From Bondarzewia mesenterica (Eukaryota; Basidiomycota; Agaricomycetes; Russulales; Bondarzewiaceae): a stretch of 43,030 nucleotides of DNA. Below are positions 20,049 through 32,629 of this stretch, piece by piece. The notes beneath the pieces were generated by a model. The model was given only the letters and a program-made list of their open reading frames with translations. It was not told the DNA's origin and did no database searches. The stretch is taken from NCBI GenBank assembly GCA_004802705.1, contig SGPL01000171.1:1-43030 (forward strand). The letters are read 5' to 3'. Made by a program: the position numbers and the translations under genes. The number at the start of each line of letters is the position of its first letter. The first letter of the stretch is position 1.

Positions 20049-22044
20049 AGAATTGAAGAGCAGGCGAATAGAGTCTAGAGGATAGTCAAGTCAATCTAGA
20101 AGATGAATTGTAGGAATATGTGAGTACAATCAAGCCTCGTTCTATGCTTTTCAAATTCTGCTTGGCAAAGCTTCACTTTGATGACGGCGAAGTGTCGAAT
20201 GGTATGTTGCATTGCGACCTTCTCATCTAAGCTTCACGTTCGAAACAATGATTTATTTGTCTCTGTATCGACCGTGCCTGCAGTCTTCGAGTTTCGCGGT
20301 ATCTTCTGGAGACGGAGGCATATGGTCCCATTTAACTTTGAAGCCCGGGCAGAACCACCGTTCCCTTCTCGACATCATGCAATCCGTCATCGTATTAACG
20401 AAATATTCTGTCGCCTCCGAACCTTACTCCTTTTTTGTAACGTCGGTGACTTCGGTCGTGAGTAAGTCCGCCGAGTTACGATCCCAACTATGAAGCACTT
20501 TGAAACCGCGTCTGTCTGTTGCGGGACGGTCGCCCAACCCGTCACGTCCGCAAGTGGGCACTCTAAACGTATCTGACCGTTATTAAATATTTGCGTTGGG
20601 AGCTCCTCTTCTCTACTGACCTTTGCTCCTCTGGTCCTCCATGCTATTTTCAGAAGCGAAACAGGATGGTAACGGCTAGATGCTGAACCTACATTCGGGC
20701 CGCGCTCGGGATTTTGATTAGTATCGGTACGCGGCTCTTCTTCCTATCAACAATCAACATCAATAAGCTGGAATTCATGTGCGTTCATTGTCAATTTTAG
20801 TACACGGCAGCATTTGACCTTCCCGATGTGCCGCGAAAAGTTCTACACGTCTTGATGGACCCCCTCCCCCCTTTTTCCTGTCAACTTGGGTTTTCACCGC
20901 AGGGCGGACGTGTTCTGATGCGTATACTGCTTTCGCGAGCTCGGACGACACGGAAAGATTTGGATATGACAGGTGCGGCACCGTCTCACGAAGGATGCGA
21001 TGGCGACCCTCTGTAAGCGGGTCGATGAGCGTTTCCTCCACTGGCATCACGAGGCACACCAGGTAATTCATTCTTGAAGCAGTTTTCGTATGTAGCTCTG
21101 ATATCTATGTACAGAATGACAGCCGACATTGAAGACGTTGAGCGAGCTGCCGTATGCGCGCCGCATGACGTTTCTCGCATATTCCACGTTCATTCGACAG
21201 TTGACACACTTACGTCCTATCCGCGCGCGTTATCAATACTTCGGTTTTTTTGGTCTGCTATGACCTATTATTGGAGCGTTCCTACTATACGCAGGCCCTG
21301 TCGATGATGCCTCAACTCACCCCCCGAGCTCGTGTCGGACCCCTTGACTTGTGCACCACAGACCAGGTCGATAAAAACTTTGCCAGTGATCTTGCGGTGA
21401 CCAGTGGTTTCTTATTTTCTTTTGTATGTTTTGAAGCTATCTACTGGAGAAGTCTTCCGACGGTGATAGGCTGAGACCCAGGCAAGGTCCAGACATCAAC
21501 AGGATTCCCTTCAGCTCCGCGAACTCCGTTGTCACGGTGGTCATACATGTCACGAAACAAGCATGGGTTGTCGGGACAAATCCATCGTGTCATGATTTAA
21601 CGGAAATGCGTCCACTGCCAGCTGTCGGATGTAACTTCGCTTGTGTCAGCGTCTTCCGGTTTGCATGGTCAAGTGAATGTCTCGCATGGTGCCCGTTCTC
21701 TGAAATCATGTGGCAGATGAAGCTAAGTTTTTTTCGCTAGATCTCGCGGAAACCTCTGCACGCACCGTGGAAGAATAGAAGCTAAAAAGGTGAGCGGCAC
21801 GAAGGCTTATCGGAAGTAAAATAAGCACATGGAAACAACGCCGTTTTGAGGCTTCCAGGAATAACTTTGCCAGGGTCTTCAGGATGAGACGCTTGGTTGA
21901 CATGTAGCAACTGATCATGAATTTCTGCAACCATATGGCTCCTGAGAACTCGAGATAAGGTTGGAGAAACCGCAGAATAAATGTTCGCGCTTGCCTAACA
22001 TCAGAAGCAGGCCTTTCCTGCCTTCCCCCCTCCTTTTGCCCGTC
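20049..22044. other. 2 kb without a supported gene
   Basis: The 3' flank of the HIT gene and the promoter of the OPT gene lie at the edges. Between them only short frames occur. The minus strand at about 20230-20500 has a coding-like but stop-interrupted stretch, listed separately. Confidence 0.4.
20228..20500 (-). pseudogene. possible degenerate coding fragment, family unknown
   Basis: One minus-strand frame reads DRNSADLLTTEVTDVTKKE, a TAA, then ATEYFVNTMTDCMMSRRERW and FCPGFKVKWDHMPPSPEDTA before another stop. The composition (Trp, Cys, Met, charged residues spread evenly) looks like real protein rather than noise, but I do not recognise it. It has no start codon and no splice sites of note. 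Confidence 0.25.
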
Positions 22045-25000
22045 ATGACCACCGTCGAGAGCTTTCCAGCGCACCGCGCAACCCGTACTTCATCTTACGA
22101 TGACGAAAAGTTGACCATGGACAAGGAGAGGAGCGACATCAAGACGATCTCGTCCAAGGAGATTGACGAGGTCGAAGGCGTCTTCTCTGACTTGCGCGAG
22201 ATAGACATTGGAGAGAATGGAAAGGAAAGGCCAATAGGTAATTCCTCACCAATCCAGTTTTTATAAAATGATTTCCGTCTCAATATTTTGCCTTTGTTTT
22301 TCTGTGACGAACAGAGACGGACGTGGACATAACTACCCGCCTCATCTCACTTGAAGACGACCCAACCCTTCCCATCTACACATTCCGTATGTGGTTTTTG
22401 GGCCTCGGTCTCGCATGTTTTGGCTCGGTGCTCGGACAGATTTTCGTAGGCAGTTACTCTACGCTGCTTGTCTCTCACAGAGCTCACAATCATCTTCAGT
22501 TTTTCCGTCCTCAAACGGTCTTTGTTAGCCAGCTCTTCCTCCAGATCATCGGTTACATCCTCGGTCGTGTGATGGAGGAGATCATCCCTGGTCCTCAGAG
22601 CCCCTTCATGAAGACCCGTGACAATGCATTCTGGCGCTTCATGAATCCCGGAACGTTCAGTGCGTGCCCATCAACTCATTGACGTGACGTCCGCCTTATC
22701 GCCCGTTTCGTAAAGATTTGAAGGAGCATGTCGCTATCCTCATCATGTCGAGCACAGCGGCCGAATCGGCTTTGGCCATCAGCGTCTTTGCTGCTGACGA
22801 TCTGTATTATGGTATCCAGCCCAACGTCGGTGTCGGCATTTTCACACTTATCGGGTCCCAACTCATCGGTTACGGCCTGGGCGGTAAGTTCCATCCGCAT
22901 TATGCCATCCGACAAACTGTTTACGTTCGCGTTTGTCCCACAGGTATCATGCGCTCCATTCTCGTTTACCCGACCTACATCGTTTTCCCGAACTTGTTGC
23001 CGACCGTCCAGCTCTTTGACGCCCTCCACCGTGGAAAGGGAATCTTCACGCAGAAGAAACGCGTCCGCTTCTTCTGGCTTCTCTTCATCGGTATCTTCGT
23101 CTGGGAGTGGTTCCCTGAGTTTATCGCACCGTACGTCGCTATCGCAGTGTTCTATTTTCATATCAATTCGGAGCTTGACTCTCGTGGGACATTCACAACA
23201 GGACTCTCACCGGTATCAGTATATTCTGCTTGGCCGATCGCCACAGCGCCTGGGTTACTCGCATCTTCGGTACGTCTTCGTCTTAGTGGTTGATAGAGTA
23301 CACTCAACCATTGCACATGATCATCATATCGCAATTGGACAGGCGGTGCTGCTGGTAATGAGGGCCTTGGGATGTTCGCCTTGTCGTTCGATTGGAACTA
23401 CGTCGGATCAGGAGGTCGGTCCGCTGTTCCCTATTCTTTTATTAGTTTTTTCCTATGCTCACAGTGTATTCCGCTCCTGGACAGGTGGCTCGATGGGCGC
23501 GCTCTTCACGCCGCTTTCGACCCAGCTCACGCTCTACTTCGGGACGTTGATTTGCATCGTCTCTTTCTGTGCCGTTTACGCCAAAAACGTGTGGCAAGGC
23601 CAGAACTTCCCCTGGCTCTCTCAGGCCCTGTTTTATGAGAACGGAACGCTCTACGACCAGCTCTCTGTTCTTGACGATAACTTCAGGCTCGACGAGGCCA
23701 AGCTCGCCNTGCAGGGCCTCCCCTGGTTCGCGAGCTCGCAAGTGCTGACCCGCATTGGCTCAAACCTCGCCATCGGCGCCACGATTACTCACGTCCTGCT
23801 ATGGTATGGGAAAGACATAGTCACNATGATAAGACANGAGGTGGCTGGCGAGCGCATGGACCCCCACTATGCCAAGATGAAGGTGTACANGGAGGTGCCC
23901 ATGTGGTGGTACAGTGCGTTTTCCNATCNCTTCTNCTCTGAATGACCGCGCGCTGATTTCCTCGCCCTTATCGGTAGTCATCGTGTTCCTGGGGTCGTTC
24001 TCAATGGCTATGGCTACCATGTACACCGGCCACTCTGGTCTGCCATGGTGGGGCCTGATCGTTGGTCTTATTATCTCCGCCATCTTCCTTCCTTTCGTCG
24101 TCACCGTTTACGCCATCACCGGTTTCTCGCCTGAGGTGCAGAGCTTGGTCCAGGTGCGCACTTCCGGCCCGCAATTGTATAGTGGTTTGGCGGGTCNGGT
24201 ATTGATGTGCCNNTGTTTTATTTTTNCGAGTAGATGTTGGGTGCCGCGATGATTCCCGGAAACCCCCAGGCTAACATGTACTTCACGCTTTANGGATATA
24301 ACACGCTCANCCAGGCGCAAGGATTACTCCGTGATCTGAAGATGGTAAAGCGCATACNTCCGNAAANCANNAAGTAGAAGAAAGTCTGACCGGGCTTCAA
24401 TCTTTTTTGACTATCAGGGCCAATACACCAAGCTTCCTCCACGCGTGACATTCTGGATTCAATGCGTCGGGGCCGTTGTTGTGAGNACANNGTCCTNTAT
24501 TATCTTGTTCGTGACAAAATCCGACACNCAGCTTTTCTGGTCTGTAGGGNGGTCTNTTGAACTACGTCATCATGAAGACAATCATCAGCGCGCGTCGCGA
24601 AATCCTGCTCGANGTTCANGGNAGCAACGTCTGGAGTGGTCAACAAGTGCAATCATTCAACTCGGATGCCATCTCTTGGGGNGCTCTGGGTAGCCATGTT
24701 CGTATTTCATGCACCATTCTGGTCTTGGCTTATTGATTTATTTCACCCTTTGCAGCTGTACGCACCCAACGGAAGATACGCNATCGTTCCCTTCTCCATC
24801 CTCATTGGTCTGGGAGTGCCTGTCCCNTTCTGGATCATTCACAGATTCTTCCCCAAGCTCGGCGCCAACGTAAGTGGACCNCGTCNCTTTNATNCTTAAN
24901 NATGCTTACAATGNNGCCTGCGTCACTTNCATNTTTCTAACAGACCGTCATCACGCCCATCTTGTGTTGGACCCTCGGATACCTCTCCGTCGGCATCAAC

Positions 25001-25388
25001 AGCTCCGTATTCACGACCTTNATGCTCGCCGTGTTTTCGCAGTACTACCTGCGTCGGTACAGGCCGACGTGGTTCAGGAAGTACAACTTCCTTGCNTCCG
25101 GTNNGNCNANCTCTCTCTGCCATNTCTCTGATTCCACCTGTGAAGTCTNCCGCTGATNTTTNACNTGTNTCCATGCAGCCGCGCTGGACGGCGGAACTCA
25201 AGTCATGGTCTTCGTNTANACGTTCGCCGTNGGAGGCGGCAGNGGCAAAGTNGTCAANATGCCGNTCTGGGGTCTTGTGCGTAATCCNTTCCTTCCACNT
25301 TCANTCCATTCCCTTGTCTCTTTCTGAGTTGACCTATTCTATGCAGAACCCGGAGGGCAACCCTGACTATTGCCTGCGTCTGACGTAG
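22045..25388 (+). CDS. OPT family oligopeptide transporter
   Basis: This is a proton-coupled oligopeptide transporter of the plasma membrane, OPT family. Exon 1 (22045-22237) gives an acidic cytosolic N-terminus. Exon 2 (22315-22445) reads TRLISLEDDPTLPIYTFRMW into the first membrane helix. Exon 3 (22500-22659) carries GPQSPFMKTRDNAFWRFMNP and exon 4 (from 22716) LKEHVAILIMSSTAAESAL; together they form the family's NPG-KEH region. Later exons give IMRSILVYPTYIVFPNLLPT, IFVWEWFPEFIAP, FDWNYVGSGG, SMGALFTPLSTQLTLYFGTL, MAMATMYTGHSGLPWWGLIV, FWIIHRFFPKLGAN, CWTLGYLSVGINSSVFTT, QYYLRRYRPTWFRKYNF and the C-terminal NPEGNPDYC. About a dozen or more membrane helices are implied. From 23709 the sequence contains many N bases, so the later exon edges and local frames cannot be verified. 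The gene may well be intact. Confidence 0.88.
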
Positions 25389-26290
25389 AGTGTCTCGCGC
25401 GTTAAGTTGTCACTCAGACTGCNCNGTGAATGNGACCTGAANTCTGCNAGGATAATAGATCGCTGCCCTCTTTTGTCCGCTGGCAGTGGTGTATAATGTG
25501 ATCTGTTACCGGGGTTGTCAGTGTTATACTGTACTTCACGGGCCCGTTTGTTGTAAACTGTAATGATATTGATTTTTTNTTTNATTTTTTAAACTTNTAT
25601 CTNCTGCTCATCAGCNTGCATTTGCATAATGTGCTCATGCTGTGCTTGGGCGTTTAAAGATTGAAGGAGCGTCNCCTCCGCGATCTAACGAGTCCGGCCG
25701 GGGCCGTCGGCATCAAAATATGCGTCCGAAGATAAATTGGTACAAGGTCGCGAGACTTATGTATAGACNACTCGCAAAAGGTCAGCACACTACAGATATG
25801 ATGTGACAGCAGTACAGGCTCTCCACNTGCCCCACCTGCCGGCAACGGGCCTTTGCGGTTGTAGTCCGGATCAGTCCTCTTTATTTCNTCACTTCAANTT
25901 GTCGAAACCTGAACAGCTTCACAGTTGCTGCATCACCATCTAGCGATGCTTGAGAGTGGGACCTGGTGCACGANCATCTTNGTNCGGNATCCCCATTTTC
26001 AATTGAAGTCTGCCAACANTCNNTNGCACTANCNGCTCNCACGAATTCGAGCGGGNCACAGAAGCGACGCCTCCTTTGATGGACAATGTCGTTCTCTGAA
26101 ACTCNNTGCCCNGCTCACTCTGGATCCNCATTCTTCGAGACCGTATCGTTAGNGACACNTTTNGACAGCGNTAATCTCANCCAAATCCAANANNTNCTNG
26201 TTCTCTACCCTNATCNTACATNGANGANCAATACTTNANCCGCAAATGTTCAAAAANTAGCGAAAGAGAACGTGGCGGTACGATCGCTCG
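25389..26290. other. N-rich intergenic sequence
   Basis: This is the convergent 3' flank shared by the OPT gene (+) and the Fmp52-like gene (-). It holds dozens of ambiguous bases; no gene is recognised. Confidence 0.5.
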
Positions 26291-27416
26291 TCAAAGATTC
26301 TCTCTAGCCAACAGCAATGCACCTTTGTTGCCGATCGCCGTGAACGGCTTGCCCTCGAACGACTCTCTCGACGGTGCGGCGACGGCGGGGAGGTTCGCGG
26401 AGCCGAGTTGTCCGCCGATGCGCATGCTCTTCGCCAATGCGGAAACCTATGTAACAGGCAGGATATGAAGGTAAGCGTTTGATGCTGGAGGGACATTAGA
26501 GAGGAAATACGCACATCGATCTCCAAGTTATTCGAGACATAAGAAAGAAGACCTATCACAGGTCTTTGTCACANCGAATAGACNAAGAATATCGTCGGCG
26601 TTATTTCGTTGCGATCGGCAAGTTAGAACTCACGCGGCGATCGCCTCAAGCGGGCGGAATCCTGGGCGTACTGCATTTTTGAGGTAGCCAGGACGGTAGA
26701 TGAGCGTGTCACCATAGTCGATGGATACGAGAGCTTGTTCGGTGAGCCCCTTGCTGCGACTGTAGAGAGCGTAGGAGTGCGCGTCCGCTACACCAGCCTG
26801 TGCCCGGAAACACAGGTAAATGAAGTGACTGAGTGGGGGGAGATGAGAGATTAGACGCACGGAACAGTAGACGAGACGCTGGTTCGCGTCGTCCGTGCGT
26901 GCGGCTTTGGCTGCGTTGACTACGTACCTGTCAGAGATAATGTGAGACGTCGAGCACTTTGAAAAAAAGGAAACCAGCTCAAAAAACGTCCAACTGAATA
27001 AAATCGGCTCACTCTCTGTCAATCTTCTCAAACATCTCCTTTGAACCGGCATTCTTGAGCGAAGTGCCCAACCTGCGACCCAACGAACAAGAATTAGGAC
27101 TTATGTACAACTAGCATGAAAGACCAGCGCACGTTATGAACACAACATCCCATTTGCCATCTCTCAACCCCGCCTGGTCGATCTTCTCAAAGTCGACCAC
27201 CTTTTGCTCAAGCTTGCCGTCAGCGCCGCTCGGCAACTGCTCAGGAGGTGTGACGCGCCGCCCGGCCTCACCGACGCGGGTGAAGTGCGGTGAGGCGAGC
27301 AGCTCGCGCAGGAGGTGTTTTCCGGTCGCGCCTGTTGCGCCTATGAGGAGTGCGGATTGGCCTGACGCGCGGCGGGGGGCAATGTCGTCATAAATATGTT
27401 GAGTGACTAGGACCAT
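26291..27416 (-). CDS. FMP52: Fmp52/HTATIP2-like NAD(P)-binding SDR protein
   Basis: Exons 27416-27133, 27072-27013, 26927-26861 and 26797-26634, a short exon of about 36 nt near 26550-26517, and 26446-26291 encode an atypical short-chain dehydrogenase. Landmarks: the Rossmann motif ALLIGATGATGKHLLRELLA, DGKWDVVFIT, TSLKNAGSKEMFEKIDREYV, the YxxxK motif YSRSKGLTEQAL, DTLIYRPGYLKN, then LSYVSNNLEIDVSALAKSMR. In yeast Fmp52 is a mitochondrial outer-membrane-associated protein; the mammalian relative is HTATIP2/TIP30. The catalytic role is uncertain in this family. All junctions keep frame except the one into the LLSYVSNN exon, which is off by one. That interval (26567-26587) contains N bases, so I favour a sequence error over a real mutation. 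Confidence 0.87.
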
Positions 27417-28603
27417 GAGGACTCTCTTTCTTACCTGCCATTGGAGAATTGTTGGACGTGGGATGAAGTACAGAAAGGATAGGGGTTATTGTCAGTGCAG
27501 ACGGTATATGTTGCTGATCAAGCAAGGTTTTTGCGGGAGTTTTTGAGGAACGGGCTGACTGACCATGGTTGACGTTGCCTCCTCGGCCGTCAATTTCAGT
27601 TAACTCGCTAAAGTGACGCGTTCTATTCACATGTTCATTTGTCAGCGATAAGGCTCTCCTTTGTCCGCTGTCGATCATCCTGCAAGGCCGCAAACCCGGG
27701 TCAAACATTGAATATCTTGATCCTCGAAGTTGTAAGTAATCTGAGTATCCGAAAGTTACTGTACGACAAGATGGTGAGTGGAAAGATTATTGACATACGC
27801 ATGACTATAAGGTCTATCAAAAGTCCCTTTGAGATCTATCGACTATAGACCACGGTGCAGCTGTCAGGTATAAGCAGCGAACGTCGCGTGTAGCGTTCCC
27901 AAGCCATTGCAACATGCTCGTATCGAAACCGTGGTCGGAAAAGATGTCGGCAGGTATGTAATTGGCTTTCCCGCAAGACATAATGTAGCCCGCAAAACGA
28001 ACGCGAGCAGGAGCTTCATGGTCTGACGTCTCGAAGATCAGTAACACTGAAAGCGAATTCGGCGCACCTCACAAACGAACAAATTTGCGACTGCAGCGCC
28101 CTTTGAGCGCCCTTGTTGCTCTCCGATTGATCGGCGTCGTCATCGACAGCGACATCGACGGCTGTCGACGGTCTCCACTGCCGAAACAGGCCGAAACACC
28201 CAAACGAGCGTGTCTGCCGCTACCGTCAAAAAGTGATCTCCTCTGATCTTCCTAGCCTCCTTCCTCATGTTCCCTATTCTTGAATTCTTTGATTATCTTC
28301 ATACAGCGCATCTGCGGGACCTACTATCAAATATCTTACTCGGAAGAGTGCCAAAAATATCCAGCGGTCCGAAAGGATTATATTTGCGCATGGCTAACGA
28401 CAGAGAACGAATACAATAGGGTGAGAGCATCCTGTGATATTCTGTTCATGGGTGCATATCTTTGAGCCGTCGGTGATTCAACGCAAAATTCACAAAAGAT
28501 GAGGGTGGTGCGGCGAAGTGGGGACTGAGACGATGGAGGGTTGGTAAGGGTGTGCGAAGAGCACGAAGAATTTATTTATTTAAAAAGAGACTCGTGCGTA
28601 CAT
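27417..28603. other. intergenic, no gene recognised
   Basis: This holds the promoter of the Fmp52-like gene on the left. Open frames (for example 28047-27817 on the minus strand) lack recognisable motifs. The right edge is the 3' end of the zinc-finger relic. Confidence 0.4.
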
Positions 28604-29948
28604 TTAAACCACGACACTGACTCTTCCCATCGACAAGCCCTTGAAGTCCATCGATAGACCATCTCGCGACATATCCTCATCAGCTTCCCGCTCTACCGCC
28701 CTCTTATCCGTTTTCCGACATGGACCACTACCCTTAATTTCGCTCTTCACTGCTGCACGACGCTGCTTCGGCTTTGGTTGCTGCTGGGATTTCGGAGCGT
28801 GCGAGTGCGTTCTCTCGTGTTGTGTGCGCGCGTCCGTCCGCGAGAACGTCTTCCTGCACTTCTCTATCCGGGCGCTCTCCATTGTGGGCTTTGGTCGAGC
28901 ATATGTGACGCCCGAAATCTCGCGCCCTGTTGAACCCATTCCTTCAGTTTGTGCAGTGGTGCTGGGACAGCTCCTCTTTCGTTTCTGGAGCAGCCTCCGA
29001 AAATACTGGTAATGGGATGGCGTGCTTGCTGACTTGTGTGGGCATCTGGGAACTTGGCCCTGCTGCCGACAGCATGAGCGTGTCGGGGAGACGTGCCACC
29101 ACGAGAAGAACATCCCTGCGGCCGTTCACGTCCGATTCATTGCTGTCCTGAGCATAAGGGTCAGTCTCTTTGCCTGTGGATAGGTGGCGGGCTGTCCCTC
29201 TTCAATTTTCTCCGTGGCATTATCCTGTCTCGTTGAAGAAGACATCCTCGTTATAGTCGTTACTGTCCGTTCTTAACAACCAAGACTCCCGGCTATTGTT
29301 GCCTGATGGTTAGGCCATATGGGCTGACGGAGAAGCCATATCCGTTGGTGTCCAAGGCTGGTGGTAGTTGGAGTTGGGGTGTTTCAATTAATAGACGGAT
29401 TCGAGAGGAGGTGGAGGCTAGTGGAAGAACGAACCAACATGCGGTCGACTCTGTGACGAGGGAGAGTATGGGTGGTAGGTGGGCGTAGTGGGATGGCACG
29501 CCTTCTACGTATGTTCTTTTAAGGGTGCGGGAATCTGCTGGAAAAAGGACAGATTTTCCGATGGTCAATTTGGAGAAGGGGAGGCTGCCATGACGACACG
29601 TAGTCTTCCAGTGAAAGACCGTCCCCAAGCATCCTTGCCGACAGGTTACGGGGCGACAGTATTTGCTGGCACACCAGCTTCCGTCCCCACGGAATTCGGC
29701 TCTTCGAGTGACGCGTAATCGTCCATCATTCTTGATGAAAGTGGGGGTGTCGTGCTGCTCGATGACGACGGCGACGACCAGCCGGAAGGTGAGACACCAA
29801 CGAGCGAAGCCTTACCCGGGGACGAGTGCCAGGATCCATCTGTTGGCCAAAGCTGATTGAACACGTCTTGATTTTGGAGGCCAGCATAGACAGCCGTGCC
29901 ATATTTTCTCCAGTCGGACATTGGATAGATCTCCCCAGCAATTGTCAA
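28604..29948 (-). pseudogene. C2H2 zinc-finger protein, apparently decayed
   Basis: The minus-strand frame ending at 28604 reads SGVTYARPKPTMESARIEKC, then RKTFSRTDARTQHERTHSHA, followed by a basic tail (KPKQRRAAVKSEIKG). This matches the single C2H2 finger of a common basidiomycete family, but the first zinc ligand is Ile where Cys is expected (RIEKC for RCEKC). The second Cys and both His (H-x3-H) remain. Upstream, 29948-29646 gives YPMSDWRKYGTAVYAGLQN and a Ser/Pro-rich stretch that fits the N-terminal part of such a protein. The middle (29640-29120) is split across frames and I cannot splice it. A DNA-binding transcription factor origin is likely, with present function doubtful. An alternative is one intact gene with introns I failed to place. 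Confidence 0.45.
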
Positions 29949-31160
29949 CTCCGACAGGCTGCTGCAGCTTAGATGGCTCCGAGGGTGCGATATCGATTGT
30001 CTCTTGTATGGAAGAATCTATTTTTGAATTTTCTTTCTTTGACGGCAGCTTTTTTTCTTTTTTTTTTCAAGTCGGAGCGCATCCTCGACATCCATCAACA
30101 TAACTCCGGCTGCGCGTCGTCGGCTTCTTCGATTCATGCAAACCGAAGGGCGTCCCATCTATTCTCCATCGCTACAGGCTACAGACTTGAACGCTCTCGA
30201 AATGAATGTAATTGGGTGTCCTTACTGGATGGCGGGCTGCAACATGGGCACCCAGTGTGCCTTGTTTTTGGGGGCATAGTACACAATAATGGTGACCACT
30301 TTTTTTTTCTTCCAAATATTCACGAGTTACGAAGATCTCCTGTCGATTCTGCCTTATTTAGGTTGGTAACGAGACACGAGAAGAATGTGTGCAATTGAGT
30401 ATCGCAGCATACTAAATCTTCCCTCTCATTTCCAGTCTTTTCTCCTGCGCTTGTTGTCTTATTATCCCGGATCATCTCATCAGCTACTTCATGAGGAAGA
30501 GGGCTATAGCGCTCTATAGCGCTGCGTTGATCTTTCAATCGACGGCCGCTGGGATTGAATCTGGCTAAGTGAACGTTGGATTAAATTTTAGGTTATGCGA
30601 CATATTTTTTCACCTTTGACTGACCTTATGCATTCATATATTTCGAACACTACTGCCAGTCACACTTCTCCGCAGGAGCTGAAATATAGATGTACTGGTC
30701 CCCTTGATCCAATTCTGCTTTTACTGCTGCGCAAGTTCTGGTCGACGAGTATAGAGCAGGTAAGGCCAAAATAGCTCTTAGAAGTCACATTCTCGCACTG
30801 ACTCAGGCTAGCTCGGATCGTACCGATGCTCAAGCGAGTCATGACTCACTAAATCTGGCATGTTTTGAGAGTGCCGGGCCTCGTGTTGACAGCTACGGTT
30901 CATCAACAAGTACCCCATGACCGCCTCCGCAGCGCAAAGGATATAAAGCGGTAATTCTGAACAACTCTTGCTCTATCCTTAAATCACTGACGCTGTAACA
31001 CCGTTTGCAGGTTATGATGAGTGCGATAGACTCAGTGCGAAGTTACTAGCTCTCGCGCAGTCACTGCGCAATTGCTTCTTCATGGAGCGCTGGGAAAATG
31101 GGATGGCTTCGGAGCTTGGCATATAAGATACAAGGTCTTCCAGTTGAATCTGCACCCACT
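29949..31160. other. intergenic and promoter of copy 2
   Basis: T-rich runs lie near 30045-30070 and 30300. A short tandem motif CTATAGCGCT occurs twice at about 30505-30525. No gene is recognised. The last 200 bases are the leader and promoter of the copy 2 gene. Confidence 0.4.
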
Positions 31161-32629
31161 ATGTCTTCTCCAAACAGTAGCGAATCCAACTCTGGTACAG
31201 GCGGTAGAGCTCGACACCACTCTGCATCTGATAAAAAAACATCACAGCCTCGCCGTCGTTGGGGTCGTGATATCAAGCAGGGCTTGATCTATTCCAAGCC
31301 CATCGAGACTCTACCGGTGCCTGACATATCGGGAACGGCATCGACCACCAATAGGCGTGCCGATATCGAGAACTTAGAGTATATCGCATCGTACAATTGG
31401 ACGAAATCCTCGAATCCTACCATGACCGTGCCGGGTACGTTTGCATCGTCTCTTTCCTTAAAAACTTTCCGCTCATGCATCGTTTGGTGTGATGACCATG
31501 AATGAACTTCATGCAGGCTCTCCGCCTATGTGGAATGACCGGCCAGTACCCTTCACACTCAATCCAGACACCGGTGCTCGCTATCTTGACCAAGATGGTT
31601 TCCGGCTGCCATCCTTTCCCCTCCTGGCTCTCATGACCGCCGCAGACACTGTGGGGAAGCCGGTCAACTGGCCGTCGATCGATTTCGTCACTGATCGCGA
31701 TTCGTTGCGGAAGCTTGTGAGTTGGATCGATGGATCGGCTGCAATGGACTTCAGGATCGATGTGGAGTTGGCTGGGAACCGCACCGTTTTGTTCAATAGG
31801 TGGGAGGCGAGACATCAAGAGAGGATGAGCGGCAGGACTTTCGGGTTTCAGTTCGAGCGTGCTACGACGACAGCGGCGCCAGGATGCGAGGATAGCACTG
31901 CGCATCTTCGTGTCATCAAATATGCATGTCCACTCATTATACTTATATCGGAGACATGAGTACTGACGAGAATTGCAGGATTTCTTTGGTTTCAAGATGG
32001 TCGTCCGCTTCGAGGTGGATGCCTGTCTTCCGTTCTCTTCTTCAGGCGCGTCTACGCCAAACACGGCAGCTCCACTTCCAACGACGGATAATCTGGCCGA
32101 TTCCATGGCCAATCTCAGGATTGATACTGCGCGGGCATCACCTGATGGCTCGCCCCCTCCTTCGTCGCCTCTCTCGTCGCCTCCTTCACAGACAGTCAAG
32201 CCTCCTCCAGTGATTAATATCATCCGCGCGGGCGTCGAGGTGCCGCAGGCCTCGATCCTAGAACTGGCAACGCGGTCGGAAAAAGCTTCTCAGAATCTTG
32301 ACTGGAGCTATATTTTTCCGCAATTATACCTCACCAGCACCCCGCATTTCTACCTCGGTGTCCACACCCGGGGCTGTTTCGAGAAGGTCACAAAGTGCAG
32401 TCTGGATGAGGAGGATATGGTCCAACGTAAAGAGAGCGCGGAAGATTGTATGAAGAAGCTAGGAAGCGCCTTGAAGGTGATACGTGATATCGTCATGAAG
32501 TATGGGAAGAAATCGTGTTTGAGCTTGGTCTGCCAGGAGGGAGTGCTGACGGTGTATAGACGACGAAGTTTGGAGAGGTGTCTTCCGGACGAGGTTTTGC
32601 ACCGGTTCACAACTGGCTCTCGAAAATAG
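31161..32629 (+). CDS. uncharacterised fungal family, copy 2 (intact, GC-AG intron)
   Basis: Exons 31161-31434, 31517-31923 and 31979-32629 join to 443 aa with frame kept. The start MSSPNSSES is preferred over an in-frame ATG at 31098 because copy 1 begins MTSPINSD. Landmarks: LEYIASYNWTKSSNPTMTVP, GSPPMWNDRPVPFTL, TGARYLDQDGF, WPSIDFVTDRDSLRKLVSWI, DFRIDVELAGNRTVLFNRWE, SGRTFGFQFERATT, DFFGFKMVVRFEVDACLP, DNLADSMANL, IIRAGVEVPQASILELATRS, YLTSTPHFYLGVHTRGCF and LSLVCQEGVLTVYRR. Intron 1 is in phase 1 after VPG, as in the other copies. Intron 2 starts with GC (TAT, then GCATGT) and ends CAG; reading through it hits TGA. Function is unknown. The block of Asp, Arg and Trp residues is well conserved between copies, which suggests an enzyme or nucleic-acid-binding fold, but that is speculation. 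Confidence 0.85.
31924..31978 (+). other. GC-AG intron in copy 2
   Basis: This 55-nt intron lies between the codons for IKY and DFFG. It begins GCATGT and ends TTGCAG. Retaining it gives a stop. The same position in copy 3 also has a GC donor. Confidence 0.75.

Noticed and set aside
22728..23945. Single 405-codon plus frame
   Set aside because: Its first half is a frame shadow reading through OPT introns; only its later part coincides with real OPT exons.
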